Of a stretch of 64,000 bases of DNA, positions 23,599 through 34,925 are shown one piece after another. Location: contig CM070877.1 in the NCBI GenBank assembly GCA_036365515.1, forward strand, positions 87,038,022-87,102,021, in the 5' to 3' direction. Below the pieces are notes generated by a model. The model saw only the letters and a list, made by a program, of their open reading frames with translations. It ran no database searches and was not told the origin of the DNA. Numbering within the stretch: position 1 is the first letter of the stretch; each line of letters opens with the position of its first letter. Made by a program: the position numbers and the translations under genes. This DNA is from Torymus aiolomorphi (taxonomy: Eukaryota > Arthropoda > Insecta > Hymenoptera > Torymidae).

Positions 23599-24633
23599 AT
23601 GTTAGATCCTCAGCGAGAAGTGGATAGTCTTCGTATATTCCCAGATACTATCAAGCAAAAATCTATGTCTTTGAACAATACCATTTACAATTCCCTTGAT
23701 AATGTGAGAAATGATGTCTTTTATTTAAAGAGGACTGTGGATCTAGATAGTACTGGCAGTGTTCCATATGCCAGTGATGTTGACGCTGATAAGGAAATGG
23801 TTTCACTTGTCAGGAAATATTTATCCAAGCTCAAACGTAATTTAAAAAGGTATCTTGATGATGTATACGGTTTTTACAAAAAATCACATATTCTTATGAT
23901 TGGTAATTCACCGATAGAGTTCAAAGGTAAAATCGTAAAAGTATGCGGTGCAACATTTCAACTGACTGAGGGCCTATAACAGTTGCTGTTTAGAAAAAAT
24001 CTTGATGGAAATCGCATTAATTCAGCTGATCTGGAAAATTATAGAATGATCATAGTAAATTCGAGTGTTCAATAAAAAGCTGTACTGCGCAAATGAGTCG
24101 ATTCGGAAATTAAGAGTAACAAAGTTTATAATTTTATTTCACCAATGTTCGAACAATCGTCAAGAGTATTTTCAGGATTGAAAGATGCCCTTTCTGAAGT
24201 TAAAAACGTAAGTGATGTAGGGGGAGAGAAATATAAAACAGTCGAACGAGAAGAATCTGCAAAGATGGTGATATTAAAGCCCAATCCTCTAAATCTGACA
24301 ACTGTCTATCAAGAAAATTCACAAATTAATTCTCATTTTCTAGGGGAAACTACCAATGATGGCAATAATTATTATTAAGCTTATCATTTTAGTAAAAGTG
24401 CATCTGATTTCTCAACAGATCAAAATTCACCGAGAAAACTTTGGGAAGAAAAACATGACAAATTTAACATAAAAATTAGGGACTTGATTAATTGGAGATG
24501 TAAATGGAAAAAAAGACAGTGGCCTAGTGATGAGGAGGAGGAGGAAGAAGGTGTTCCGTCATTGCAAGGACGGTTTTTTTTAGGTTACAAAAAACTATTT
24601 GGTGCGCTTTCCCGCTACTCTTTTCCAGATTGA
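23599..24633 (+). pseudogene. Virus-like/transposon-associated protein (DUF8207-like), several stops
   Basis: One reading frame stays coding-like over about 345 codons from ATG 23599 (MLDPQREVDSLRIFPDTIKQ) to a TGA near 24631-24633, interrupted by stops at 23977-23979, in 24073-24095 (two) and at 24376-24378. Recognisable blocks: HILMIGNSPIEFKGK, then LLFRKNLDGNRINSADLENY, then NKVYNFISPMF, and an acidic run near 24535. This order matches a protein family that accompanies F54H12.2-type genes in arthropod genomes (I recall it as DUF8207). Its role is unknown. No neighbouring viral gene is visible, so it is an isolated remnant, more decayed than the cluster at 1-5.1 kb. Confidence 0.55.
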
Positions 24634-25364
24634 TGGAATTATTGAAAATATGAATGGCAAAAAGTGTAAAAAATTTAATAGAAATGGGGTAATACATTGA
24701 ATATTTCTCTCGCACTTGTGTATTTTTTAAATTTCCCGCCCTTTGTATTTATAGGAATTTTTCACGCTTTTGTATTTTTAAAATTTCACGCTCTTTGTAT
24801 TTTTTGAAAATTTCCACCTGTTTATATGTTTATATTTTTAATTTACATAATATTTAAATTATATCTATAAAATTTTCGTATAATAAATATTGGTAATATA
24901 ATTAGAAACTTGTCAAATATTATTCGAAGTATAAAAGTAGTTACGACATTTTGAAAAGTATATTTTCAACAGAAAAAAATTCCACTTTACAGCAGGAAGA
25001 TTTATGAAGCATACATAGATGCCTGGAAAAGCCAGCGCAGTAGTTGCTCAGCTGACCGCTAGATTTCTTTAATATGAAAGTACTCTCGCAAGCGGGTAGG
25101 CGAAGCTTCGGTTATATCAGCCTGCTGAGGTCTTAGAGGCTTTCATTACATAATAATGGGTAAAACTGAAAATTATCTCACTCACGCACCACTCATCGAT
25201 TGCTCTAAGCAGAACGAATCACCGACAAAAGACAAATAAAAATGAACTCAAATAAAAATAAAAGAATTAAGAATTAAATAAAAAATTAATATATTTAAAA
25301 CGTAATATATGATTCATTGATAAACCTTGTGTACTGCTTTTAAATAGGGAACAACGAAAATAAG
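24634..25364. other. AT-rich DNA without a recognised gene
   Basis: Repeated CTTTGTATTTTT phrases at 24730-24810 and a GC-normal patch at 25020-25150 that may fold (CGCAAGCGGGTAGGCGAAGC) but matches no RNA family I know. Confidence 0.4.
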
Positions 25365-25667
25365 CACTACATTTATAAAAGTACGCTCGAGCCCATCGCA
25401 AAAAACTTGCGCGCCGCTGTCTTTTTCATCTTATTACTTTTGAGCTCTACGTTTCTCCAACTTGAAAATTTAGGGTTTTGTAGCTTATAACTTGTACTTT
25501 CGAATGGTGCTATGCATTTTGAAGAACATGTTATACTTTAAGAAAAATGGTTCTGAACTTTCCACTCGAAAAGTGTTTGGGAATAAAAAGAATTACACCA
25601 TTGGAAAGAGCAGGAAAAAATCTATTGATATATGGGAGCGTCCAGCAGAAACGGGCCACCAAGCGCC
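25365..25667. repeat. Foldback element A, partial copy inside the gypsy 3' LTR
   Basis: Inner unit of family A (TGTCTTTTTCATCTTATTAC through GAAAGAGCAGGAAAAAATCT) joined to the family's terminal sequence TGGGAGCGTCCAGCAGAAAC. It ends where gypsy LTR sequence (GCGCATGAGGTACTTCAACT) begins and has removed the rest of that LTR. Confidence 0.65.
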
Positions 25668-25737
25668 CGTCGCGTTCACGCGCATGAGGTACTTCAACTA
25701 CGGCTTATACGCGACGTCGGTATGCCAGGCCGTGACA
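25668..25737 (-). repeat. gypsy 3' LTR, truncated
   Basis: Matches the edge of the 5' LTR (GCGCATGAGGTACTTCAACT through GGCCGTGACA at 34671-34733). Only about 70 bp survive before foldback element A. Confidence 0.85.
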
Positions 25738-25747
25738 CCCCCCACCC
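25738..25747 (-). promoter_or_regulatory. gypsy polypurine tract
   Basis: On the minus strand GGGTGGGGGG lies directly before the LTR start TGTCACGG, the expected primer site for plus-strand DNA synthesis. Confidence 0.8.
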
Positions 25748-26256
25748 AAATGTCACTTATCTCCTGATATGGGACTCTGTAATTCAATCCGGCGTCGCTA
25801 ATACCTGCAAAGGGTTTGAGGATTTGGAAGCACTCGAGCAAACACAACTTTTATAGAAAAAATAAAAAGATTTTATTGAAGAAAACAATAACAAAAAAAA
25901 AAAACAATCGGCGCCGCTTCATTACCCGAAATTTTGCTGATGTTTCTGCCAATAATAAAACGGGTTGAGTGGGTCGTGATTCGCGGCTCCAGGGCAGGTA
26001 GATCGGTTTCGGACGTTGAGGTGCCCGCAAAAGAAGCACCGTCTCGGTTGTCGTGGTTCTCCGTGCAGACGCCGGCCAGAAGAAGGGGACCTCGGGAGCC
26101 CGGCAGACACCGCAGGAGCGGGTACCTGTTCTTGAGGGCGAACCCTCGAGGGCCTTCTCCTTGACTTACTCCTCTGGCGGCTCTTCGGTCAGCCCGGACG
26201 GGACTCCTTTACGGGTACTGTTGTCGCACCAGGGCTAGGCCTCCTCCTACCCCTGG
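25748..26256 (-). other. gypsy 3' non-coding tail
   Basis: Between the end of the pol ORF and the polypurine tract. Includes an A/T-homopolymer patch (25855-25910). No ORF with a motif. Confidence 0.5.
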
Positions 26257-29200
26257 CTACTTCTTCCTCTTCTGCCCTGGCCCTCGCGAGTTCGGCCTGG
26301 ACCCGGGCCATCTCCTATTCTTTGGCCTCGCGGAGGCGACGAGCTTTCTCCAAGGCTCTTCTTTGCGGCCCAGGACCAGGTTAAACCACTTTCCGGAGTG
26401 GACCCTCGCGCCTTCATAATCGTGGAAGTTATCCCACTCCTTCATGACGGCCTCTTCCGTTTCTCTAGCCAACTGGGATAGCTCTCGAGATGCTACCAAG
26501 TTGGCTTCGAGTTTCATCCAAGAGACCGACATGGGGGAGCGGCCTGACAACTTACACGATTCGCTATTCTCTGCAAGCTCCTCTACCTGCGAAGTATCGT
26601 GGACTAGGCTCTCCTCACTGACCCAACTCTTCCGTTTTTCCGACTCCACAGACTCCACTGCCTGTGGAGTCAACGACTCCTCTTCGACCTCGCTACTCTG
26701 GTTAACTACCAGAGTAGTGACGTCTATCGCGGTCTTCGGTCGTCTTAATATCGACCGCGTTGACGAAGTAACTACTGGCTTCCCTGCCGGCAGTTCTTCT
26801 ATAGTGACGGAGGACCCTTCCACGACTCCTCCAATGGCAGGTAATCCGGCACCTGGTATTATCCGGCCAGGTGTCGGAGCAGCATCAGCCGGTGCTGGCA
26901 TCAGCTGCGCCTGTGCCAGCAGCTGGCCTACCAGCTCGAGGAGCTGCTGCTGGTTTAGTTGTCCAAGATTCATCCTATGGACAGAGGAGAAAATAGCGTT
27001 TATCCTCGGGAACCGTAGTTCGGATTCGCGCGTGTTCTCTGGGGGGACGTCGATACGGGGTCGCAGGTTAGTACGCGATTCCGTGAACCTTTCGGTCGGC
27101 CACGAGGTCCTTTTGGGGGCTCGCTCAACAGGAACGGGGTTGGTTGGTGCAGGAGAAGTTTCGCCTGGCCTTCTCGTGGCTATCACAGTCTTTCTCGGCC
27201 TACCTCTCCCGCTAGCTTGCGTTGTCACGCCAACGTCGTCCTGATCTTGCCCAGCGCCCGTGGCGGCTGTCCTCGCAAGTGGCGGGTCGCTCTTCGCCAT
27301 TTCTTCTTCTTCCCCCGGTGGTTGGGCGACGTCATCCTCTCCTCCAGTTATATCGCGCTCGTGTGTTTCCTCGTTATCCTCGGGCTCTTTTCCAGCGAAG
27401 TAGGGCTTCAAGTGTTCTGCATGGACCAGGTCTTCAACATCTCCTACCTGATCCACCAGTTTGTACGTGTTGGGCCCTTTCTTCTCCAAAATCTCGTAAG
27501 GGCCAACGTATTTCGGTGCCAACTTCGCCATCACTCCTTGAGCTGCCGAGGATAACACGCGATTCTTCTTCCACACACGATCTCCGACCTCGAAATGCGA
27601 TTCTCTCCGCCTGGCGTCATATATCTCAGCATGCCTCTCTTGTCCTTCTCTTGAACGGTGACCAGCATCATCTAGCATATTGCTGAGATATTTCATCCTT
27701 TCTAACCAGGCGTCTTCGTCCTCTTGAACAGCAGTCTCTTCTACTACCTGATCTTGCTCCCTCCTCTTAGTTCCGGGAGGCACTGGCTCTCTGCCATAAT
27801 TTAACATGGCTGGCGACTTACCAGCTATGGGGTGCATTATTCAGCGCGAACTCTAGTTCAGGTAGCTTCTCATCCTAAGTATTATGGTTTCCCTCCACAA
27901 ATGCCATAATACTGGTCTTAAGGGTTCTATTAACTCTTTCCACTGGATTTGCTTGAGGGTGGTAAGGTGGAGTATGAGAGTGATGAACCCCTATCTCGTC
28001 TAGATATTGGTCTATTATCCTGTTTTTAAATTCGGTTCCGTTAGCGAAAAGGAAGACCTCGGGTGCGCCATATTGTAATACTATCCTATTCTTCAACTCT
28101 TTTCGAATAGTCTTACCGTTGACTTTCCGGATAGGAATACACTCTATCCATCGAGTGAATAAATCCTGGAAGACCAAGATATACTCAAAACCGGCCGTGC
28201 TCCGGATAAAAGAACCCATTATATCCGCCGCGACGACTTTCCAAGGCTTATGAATAACTCGCCGCCCCATCAAACCGAGGGGTGGCCTTTGTTCTACCTT
28301 GCGCTGCTGGCATATCAAACATGATCTGACATGTTCCTTTACTGACTTGTAGTATCTCGGCCAGTAATAATATCGGGATACTCTCGCGAAGGTCTTCTCC
28401 CTTCCGAGATGTCCAGCAGTAGGGTCGTCGTGACATTCCAACAGAACTTTCTTCCTTTCCTCCTCAGGAACTACCAGTTCCCATGCATCGTCATCTACGC
28501 CTAAATCCTCCTCGATATCTTGATTTGGACGATACATGTATAGCTGGCCGCCTAATACTTTCCACCTAGGATAAGTATTAGGTTCTTCTAATATCTTTTT
28601 CTGCCAGCCGAGGTACCACTCGTCTTTCGTGGTTACTGCCCACGAGACGGCGCCTGCGACTGGTTGTTCTTCGTCCTCGTCTTCTTCATACATTCTCGAT
28701 AATGCATCCGGCACACAGTTGAAACTCCCTTTACGATGCTCAACTTCAAAGTTGTGCATCTGCAGCCTAAGCGACCATCTTGCTAGTCCACCTGTCGGGC
28801 TACGCAGTGACCGAATCCAACGCAGGCTGCTATGGTCGGTCACTACGAGCAAATTATATCCCTCTACGTATGCCCGAAACTTCTCAATAGCCCATAACAC
28901 AGCAAGACACTCTCTTTCTGTTACTGAGGAATTTCGCTCAGCTTTAGAGAGCGAGCGACTCGCAAACTCCAAGACTCGCTCCTGGCCGTCTATCACCTGG
29001 AACAATACTGCCCCCAAACCGGAGTCACTTGCGTCAGTTTGTATGACAAAGCGCGAAGCGAAATTCGGACGGTGTAGGATCGGAGCTGAGGCTATGAGTG
29101 CCTTGATGTGGTCGAAGGCTTGTTGTTGTTCCTCTTCCCACACGTACCTAAAGTTTTTCTTCGTTAGGCGTGTGAGAGGGTCGGCGATCGTGGCGAAATC

Positions 29201-30573
29201 GGGAAGAAACTTCCGATACCACGATGCCATAACGAGGAATCGCCTTAACTGTTTTAGGTTCTTAGGCGCAGGGTATTGCATAACCGGAGCTATCTTATCA
29301 GGGTCTGATCTAAACCCATCTCGGTTGACGAGAACACCAAGATATTTTACCTCAGATCTACCAAATACGCTCTTCTCTCCGTTGATCGTGAGGCCTGCCT
29401 CATTGATTCTTGCCAATACGCGTTCTAACATCGCTAGATGCTCTTCAAAAGTCTCTGTTACGATGATGATGTCATCTAAATAAGAGAACGCGTATGGCTC
29501 TAGTTCGGGCCCTATGACTCTGTCAATCATGCGCTGAAAGGTGGCTCCTGCGTTCGACAATCCGTATAGCATTCTTTTAAATTGAAACAACCCCAGACCG
29601 GGTATTGAGAATGCCGTAATCTCCCGCGATTCTTCTTTCAAAGGGATTTGATGGTATGCGCTGCTCAGATCTAAGGTTGATATATAACGGGCGGCTTGGA
29701 GCTTCCGTAGGATCTGATCCATATTTGGCAGCGGATACGCATCTCCCTTTGCGGCGGCATTCACCTTTCTCATGTCGATCACCATACGATGTTTTGTTGC
29801 CAGCTTTCGGCACCATGAAAGCAGGACTGGCCCAGGGGCTCGACGAAGGCTCGATCAATCCGGCTGCAAGCATCTCTCGAACTTGTCGATGCATTTCCTC
29901 TTCCAATTTTCTGGAAATCGGGTATTGTTTCTGCCGGATTGGTCGAGTTTTGCCAACGTCTATCTCGTGCTCAGCATAATTAGTGCAGCCGAGTGGAGCG
30001 TCCACTGCTGAGTACCCTTGTTAAAAGAGCTTGTAAGTGCTGGTGTTCTTCCAGCGTAATATCAGCGAGACCCGCTGAAGAAGCTTTCATCGTGTCGATG
30101 GAGGCGATCCTGATCTTTGTCGGGTCTTTTGGATCTGACGTGGAGACACAGGCTAGTTCTAGTCAGACACTCTTTCCGGATTTTCCCACTATCAACCTGT
30201 TCTCCACGGGATCATGCATTGTCTCGAACGCACGGACGAAATTGGAGCCGACATAGCAATCAATCTCCAAATCTGGTGTTATGGATACCAGAACGTCCTT
30301 TTTGATCCCGCCCAACTCGAACGGGAGGTCTACGTGTCCCGTTACGCGGAGCAAATTATTACCAGCACCTCTGGCTCCTGCACCAGAGGCTGGTCGGAAC
30401 GTACGTCCGCATTCTGTTGCTAACTGTAACGCGAGAGATCCCATCACTGCTCTCGATGCTTCGGTATCATACAGCGCGCGAATGCGGAACCCTCCGATTC
30501 CCACTTGTACCCACCAACGCAACTCATCGGGTTGTACTGGGATCTGAATGGAGCTGGGTTCGAGCTCCTTCAC
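26257..30573 (-). pseudogene. gypsy pol: protease, RT, RNase H, integrase, long C-terminal extension
   Basis: Order on the minus strand: protease (30573-30163) with active-site block ALYDTEASRAVMG, where Gly of the usual DTGA is Glu; RT with PLPNMDQILRKL, LDLSSAYHQIPL and catalytic YLDDII; RNase H with IQTDASDSGLGAVLF and VTDHSSLRW; integrase with an HHCC finger (HDDPTAGHLGREKTF ... CLICQQRK) and rve core. First catalytic Asp is in VAADIMGSF and Glu in ANPVERVNRTLK, but the middle block reads FLFANGTEF, with Ala at the catalytic Asp position. Breaks: frame change near 30005, frameshift near 29790, a TAG near 27873, and a frameshift near 27840. The last ORF (526 codons) holds the integrase tail (VHAEHLKPYF) plus about 330 acidic, Pro-rich residues without env features. 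Confidence 0.85.
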
Positions 30574-30794
30574 GGAAGTGTTCCTTTGCTCGACTTTCGC
30601 TTCGTCTCAGCATTGCTCGGCTTTGACCTGGCTAGCGGTCACTACCAGATCAGTTGGTCGCTCTACCTCCTTGTTTAACACTTTCGGGGCCTCTTTCATG
30701 GTCTCGGCGGATTCGGACCCATTTAATCTCGCCGGTTCTCATTTCCCGAACACTCGGGGCAAAACGAGCGGCAATATCCTAACCTATCGCAGCC

Positions 30795-32623
30795 TCAGCA
30801 CTTAATCGGCTCGGCAGATCCGCTGGGTTTGTGGCTCGTCTCTTCGCCACCTTCACTTTTCTTGCCGCCACCGGTTGGGGGTCTTTTTCCTTCATATTTC
30901 CTCTCTTTAGCCTTTGCCGGTGGCGGTTTGCGCTTATCTTGGCGATAATCGCCTTTTCTCCTAGGGTTGTTGCCGGATTGACGAGAGTTCTGCTTATTTC
31001 TCATCTCATTCAATCCGGCTTCTAACCTCGAAATCGCCGCCAGAATCGACTGATCTGGGGTCGTTTCTTGGCCTGCGGAACCATCATACGCTCCGGCTCC
31101 AACACCGGAGAGCATTGGCTTCGCAGGTTTTGAAGCTTTGGCTTTGTACGCCGCCTCTGGTAACATAGTTAAATCCGGAGGCGGTGGAGGTCGGAAAAGC
31201 CTTTCCGTTTCAAGGATCATCTCTGCTTCCCGAGACAGCTCTTGTAACTTGTCGATGTCCCGGAAGTCAGCTCTCCTTACCAGTTTCTGTATATCCGGCC
31301 TTCAATTCCTGTGCAGCATGTCGAGCTGCATTTCTTGGTTCGGGATCGGCTCCATTTTTCTAATTATTACCAGGAGGCAAGTTATGAAGTCTCTCGACAA
31401 CTCATCTTCTCCTTGCGTCCTGGCTGTCGCTTCGGCCAATAACCGCTGTTGATAACCTCTTCCGGTTCCATACCAACGACGAGCTGCTGAACAAAAGGCT
31501 GACCATGTGTTCCATCTGTGTTTCTCTACTTGAAACCACATGGCTGCTACTCCTTTCAAGAGCTCAGACAGGGCTTGGAATACCTCAGCTTCCGTCAGAC
31601 TGGTAGATCCACGATACGCTTCCACTTTTTCGAGGAAAACCTCTATACTCTGGCCTTTTTCACCAGAGAAGGACACATTCCATTTCCGGACAGTGAGTCC
31701 GACATCAACAATGGGGAAGGTACGCCTTCTCAACGATGAATCTTCGACTCCACTGGCGCTGAGGATCTCGGAGGTTTCGTTCCTCGAGAATCCTCCCCCC
31801 TCCCCACAGGTTCTACCACGGTTGCCCAACAGTGGCTGGGTCCTGTTACCTAAATGCGCCTGGGGGGTCGATGCTCCGTCCCGATGCGAAACGACGGGGT
31901 ACTGACACGTGTATGTGTCTTGTAGGCGCACGTGTTCCTTCCGTTGTCTGGTCCGGTCGTCTTCCATCCTGGTGCTAGATGCTGCTCCTTGTGTTGCGCA
32001 GGTTGCACGCAATGTTTTGTTTTCCTGCATCATGTTACCACAGAACTCTAAAATGCTTCTGGCACGAGGAACTTCATGCCGGATGCGGATGTCATCGCTG
32101 CCATCGGTTCGGAAAAGTGTGCCAGCGTCGTGTCGTCTACCACTGAACTCTGGTTTACTAAATTGCCAGAGTCCTGTTGGCTCGGATTTTCTGTGGTTTT
32201 ACCGCCTGTTATTTCTTTTTCTGTCGGCTGTGGCGGCGCAGTTTCTTTTATTGCCAACCTTGTAGCCTCAAGGTCGGCTCTTGTCGTATTGTCCTCTGCC
32301 AGCATGGTTAACGGGTGTGGTTCGTCCATGGATTCACCCGTTATGTTCTCCCATGCTGGTGGAAGGTCTTCCGTGCTGTGTTCTTGAATGAACCTGGTCC
32401 GGAGGTATTCTCTCTTTATGAGAAGGGAATATTCATCCTGTCCATCTTCCATTTGAAAATCCTCCGGTTCGTATATTCCAAGCAGCCACTGCGACATCCT
32501 GTTCATCTTTATAAATTTGAAGCCGCTGGTTTTTAAATTCAGTGTCTGTAGATGATCGATTACTTCTTTTACCGTCAAACATTGGCACCAATTTCCGATG
32601 GCTTCCTCTATATTCTGCGCCAT
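30795..32623 (-). pseudogene. gypsy gag, frameshifted
   Basis: Starts MAQNIEEAIGNWCQCLTVKE at 32623. A frame change near 32040 and a stop at 31302-31304 split it into three ORFs. The middle ORF carries a capsid-like block (VRKWNVSFSGEKGQSIEVFL ... MWFQVEKHRWNTW), as in Ty3/gypsy Gag. The last part is Pro/Lys/Gly-rich and ends at a TGA (30795-30797) within the expected CCHC zinc knuckle (IKC, then GCDRLGYCRSFC after the stop), whose His position is Tyr. It would form the particle shell and bind RNA if intact. Confidence 0.8.
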
Positions 32624-33512
32624 TTTGAATTCTTGTTTCGCTTGTAGTCTTCTTTACACGCGCTTGAATGTGTATTTCAGAGTGTTGTTGTGTGTGCGGT
32701 TTCTATTTAAGGGATCCTAAGGCGCACCTCTTAATTTACAAATCAATAAATAAATATATATAAATAATTTATAATATATTATAGTTCTACCTAACCTCCA
32801 CACTCTGAATTTCACTTCGAGTTGCAGAGGGTTAGATACCAGTCGCTCGGTTTCAAAACGCCCTGGCTGGTTTTCTTTTTAATTTGCCAGTAATTGGTGC
32901 TTCGATTCCGATTTAGCACGAATTAATGGTTTGTCACTGTTTTTCAGCTGTTTTACAATTTTTACTCTGTAAAAAAAATTAAATGCCAGCCAGGTCACTG
33001 CGGGTTCGAATCTACCCCTCAGTTCGATTCTTTGTCTCTGGTTAGAATCCCCTGAAGGTATTGTCTATACTAGCCTTCACTAGGGTAGCAACTGGTATCG
33101 ATTGAACGCTCGTCACAAATTTAGTCGAGTGTTCAATCCCCTAATGCTTCTCCTTAAAAATTTTTATTATCGTTTAAACAAATTATTATCGTTGTTTAAA
33201 CAAATAAAGATCATGCTCGCACTTCTATTCCGCCTAGGCGGACCGTATCTAACTATTTGTCACGATGTTCTATAAAAAAAAATAGCAGCTTTGTAGCCTA
33301 CAGCAATTTATATTGATCTTTCTCAAAAGTCTTCGAACTTCTACCCCCAGAGGGTTTGCTGTAGGTTGGTTGTTGTACTTTAGTCACTTCCTTACTAAAA
33401 ATCTAAAAAAAATCGGACAAACGCAAAAAGAAATTTTTGGGATTCGAACTTTGCTCCTTCGAAGTCAAAATTTCACGAAATTCCCAAGCACACACACGTT
33501 TAGGGCACCAGT
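32624..33512 (-). other. gypsy 5' leader
   Basis: Non-coding DNA between the 5' LTR and gag. Right beside the LTR the minus strand reads ACTGGTGCCCTAAACGTG, a plausible tRNA primer-binding site beginning TGG two bases from the LTR end. The rest is AT-rich and holds no gene. Confidence 0.6.
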
Positions 33513-34733
33513 TGTCACGGGGTGGATTTTCGGGCTAAGGCACGTTTCACCTGCATACCTTAGCGGTTCAATTCCGTATCTCTCGGTTCAACTCCCGGAG
33601 ATGTAATAGCCAGATTAGGTAACAGACGGTACAACGTCGTGCAATGTTAACCTAATCTGGTTACTTACCGTGCAACACGCAAGTATTACTATTGTTTATT
33701 AAATAAAAGAAGTTGTGATGTGATAATGGATCAGAAATATAAAAGAAGTGAATTTTGGTTTGCGTATTCCCTATCTTAACGGTGCGCCAACACGTTACCT
33801 CTGACGTCAGCTGCCTCGGAGACTGACGTCACGCTCGCGGTAATTTACGCCGCGCACGTGAGGTACAATACGCCTCACATGTGCGGTACTCTACACGCGC
33901 GCTCACCGAGTAAAGCGACGAAGTGTGAGAGCAGTCGCGATCGCCACGCAACGCACACACGTATAAGTGTGAGAGAGAGGGTAGATGGCGGGTTTACACG
34001 TGTGCGCACCTGTTGTGCGCACTCACCAGCTTTGAAAAAGCCGGTGGTTTGACCTCGTGTTTAACCTTGATGAGATGCGAGCCCAATGCCTACACTCTCT
34101 CCTCGCACTTGCTCTCACCGCACGAGAACGCCTACTCGAAGCCGATGTCCAGGTGCGACGAACCTGGACAAGCGGTTACGCGGAGCTAATACGCGGCGCG
34201 GAAGAATGCGTGCACGCTTACATTTTACCCAATTTAGCAACGACTCAAGTAGTTGATCGGTCTCGGACGTGTCTGGTCTTACTTCTTGAGTAATATAAAA
34301 ATCTTGATGCTGCGGTGGAGCGGACACAAAAAGTGCTATTACTTCCTCCAGACACTAAATAGTTTGAGTGCGGCAGGTGATACTAGCCTGTCACACTTGA
34401 ACTTTGCACTTTAACGCGCGAAAACGGCAAAAGTACATCAATACACTATTTTTGTATATCACGAGCAAAACTCTTGTGATTCGCGCTCTGACACGGTACT
34501 TCTCTTCAAAAGAACGGACGAGTCTTCTTTTAATAACGGGCGAAACAAAGTGGACCGAAAAGAAAAGCGGTTGCAGAATACCGTAGCGAACTATATGATG
34601 GCGGCTCGTCGCGGTCTCCTAGTCATCACGTCGATGTAGCTCAGATTCTGCATCGACGCGCCATCTCGCGTTTGCGCGCATGAGGTACTTCAACTACGGC
34701 TTATACGCGACGTCGGTACGGCAGGCCGTGACA
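33513..34733 (-). repeat. gypsy 5' LTR, complete
   Basis: 1221 bp bounded by TGTCACGG ... CCGTGACA. The right 65 bp match the 3' LTR remnant. GC-rich in its middle (33780-34300). The ORFs within it have no motifs. Confidence 0.85.
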
Positions 34734-34925
34734 AGGTAGTAGTCGATTTGGCTAATAATAGTATAATTCTTTGTATAAAATAGTGTGTCCATAATTCTTT
34801 TTCAATAATTTGTAGATCTGATGAGGGTGCCAAACTAGCCACCGAAACGTCGTTGTTATATATTTTTAATAGCAATAAATAGACACGTAAACCAACCGTT
34901 ATACACAGTTATTTGTGTAAGATTT
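34734..34925 (+). mobile_element. Penelope-like element terminal scrap
   Basis: Short piece ending in TATA/TTTAATAGCAATAAATAGAC that carries a hammerhead-like core (see 34810-34860). No RT nearby. It differs from the PLE family at 7-20 kb, so a second PLE family is present. Confidence 0.45.
34810..34860 (+). ncRNA. Hammerhead-ribozyme-like core, second PLE family
   Basis: CTGATGA at 34818-34824, a hairpin GGGTGCC ... AGCCACC as stem II, GAAA at 34844-34847 and GTC at 34849-34851. The core is the exact hammerhead consensus (CUGAUGA ... GAAA). Stem III would be minimal, as in PLE hammerheads. Confidence 0.55.

Larger units (their letters stand above)
25668..34733 (-). mobile_element. Ty3/gypsy LTR retrotransposon, decayed
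   Basis: Minus-strand element: 5' LTR 33513-34733, leader, gag 32623-30795, pol 30573-26257, non-coding tail, polypurine tract 25738-25747, and 3' LTR remnant 25668-25737. Pol order is protease, RT, RNase H, integrase, which defines the Ty3/gypsy group. No env-like gene; instead the integrase ORF has a long Pro/Glu-rich extension. Several stops and frameshifts make it inactive. Confidence 0.9.

Noticed and set aside
25020..25150. Possible structured RNA
   Set aside because: Some stem potential and normal GC, but it matches no snRNA, 5S or tRNA feature I can verify.
26444..27686. Plus-strand ORFs of 266 and 154 codons
   Set aside because: Antisense shadows of the gypsy integrase tail and extension.
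28629..29483. 284-codon plus-strand ORF
   Set aside because: Antisense shadow of the gypsy RT/RNase H.
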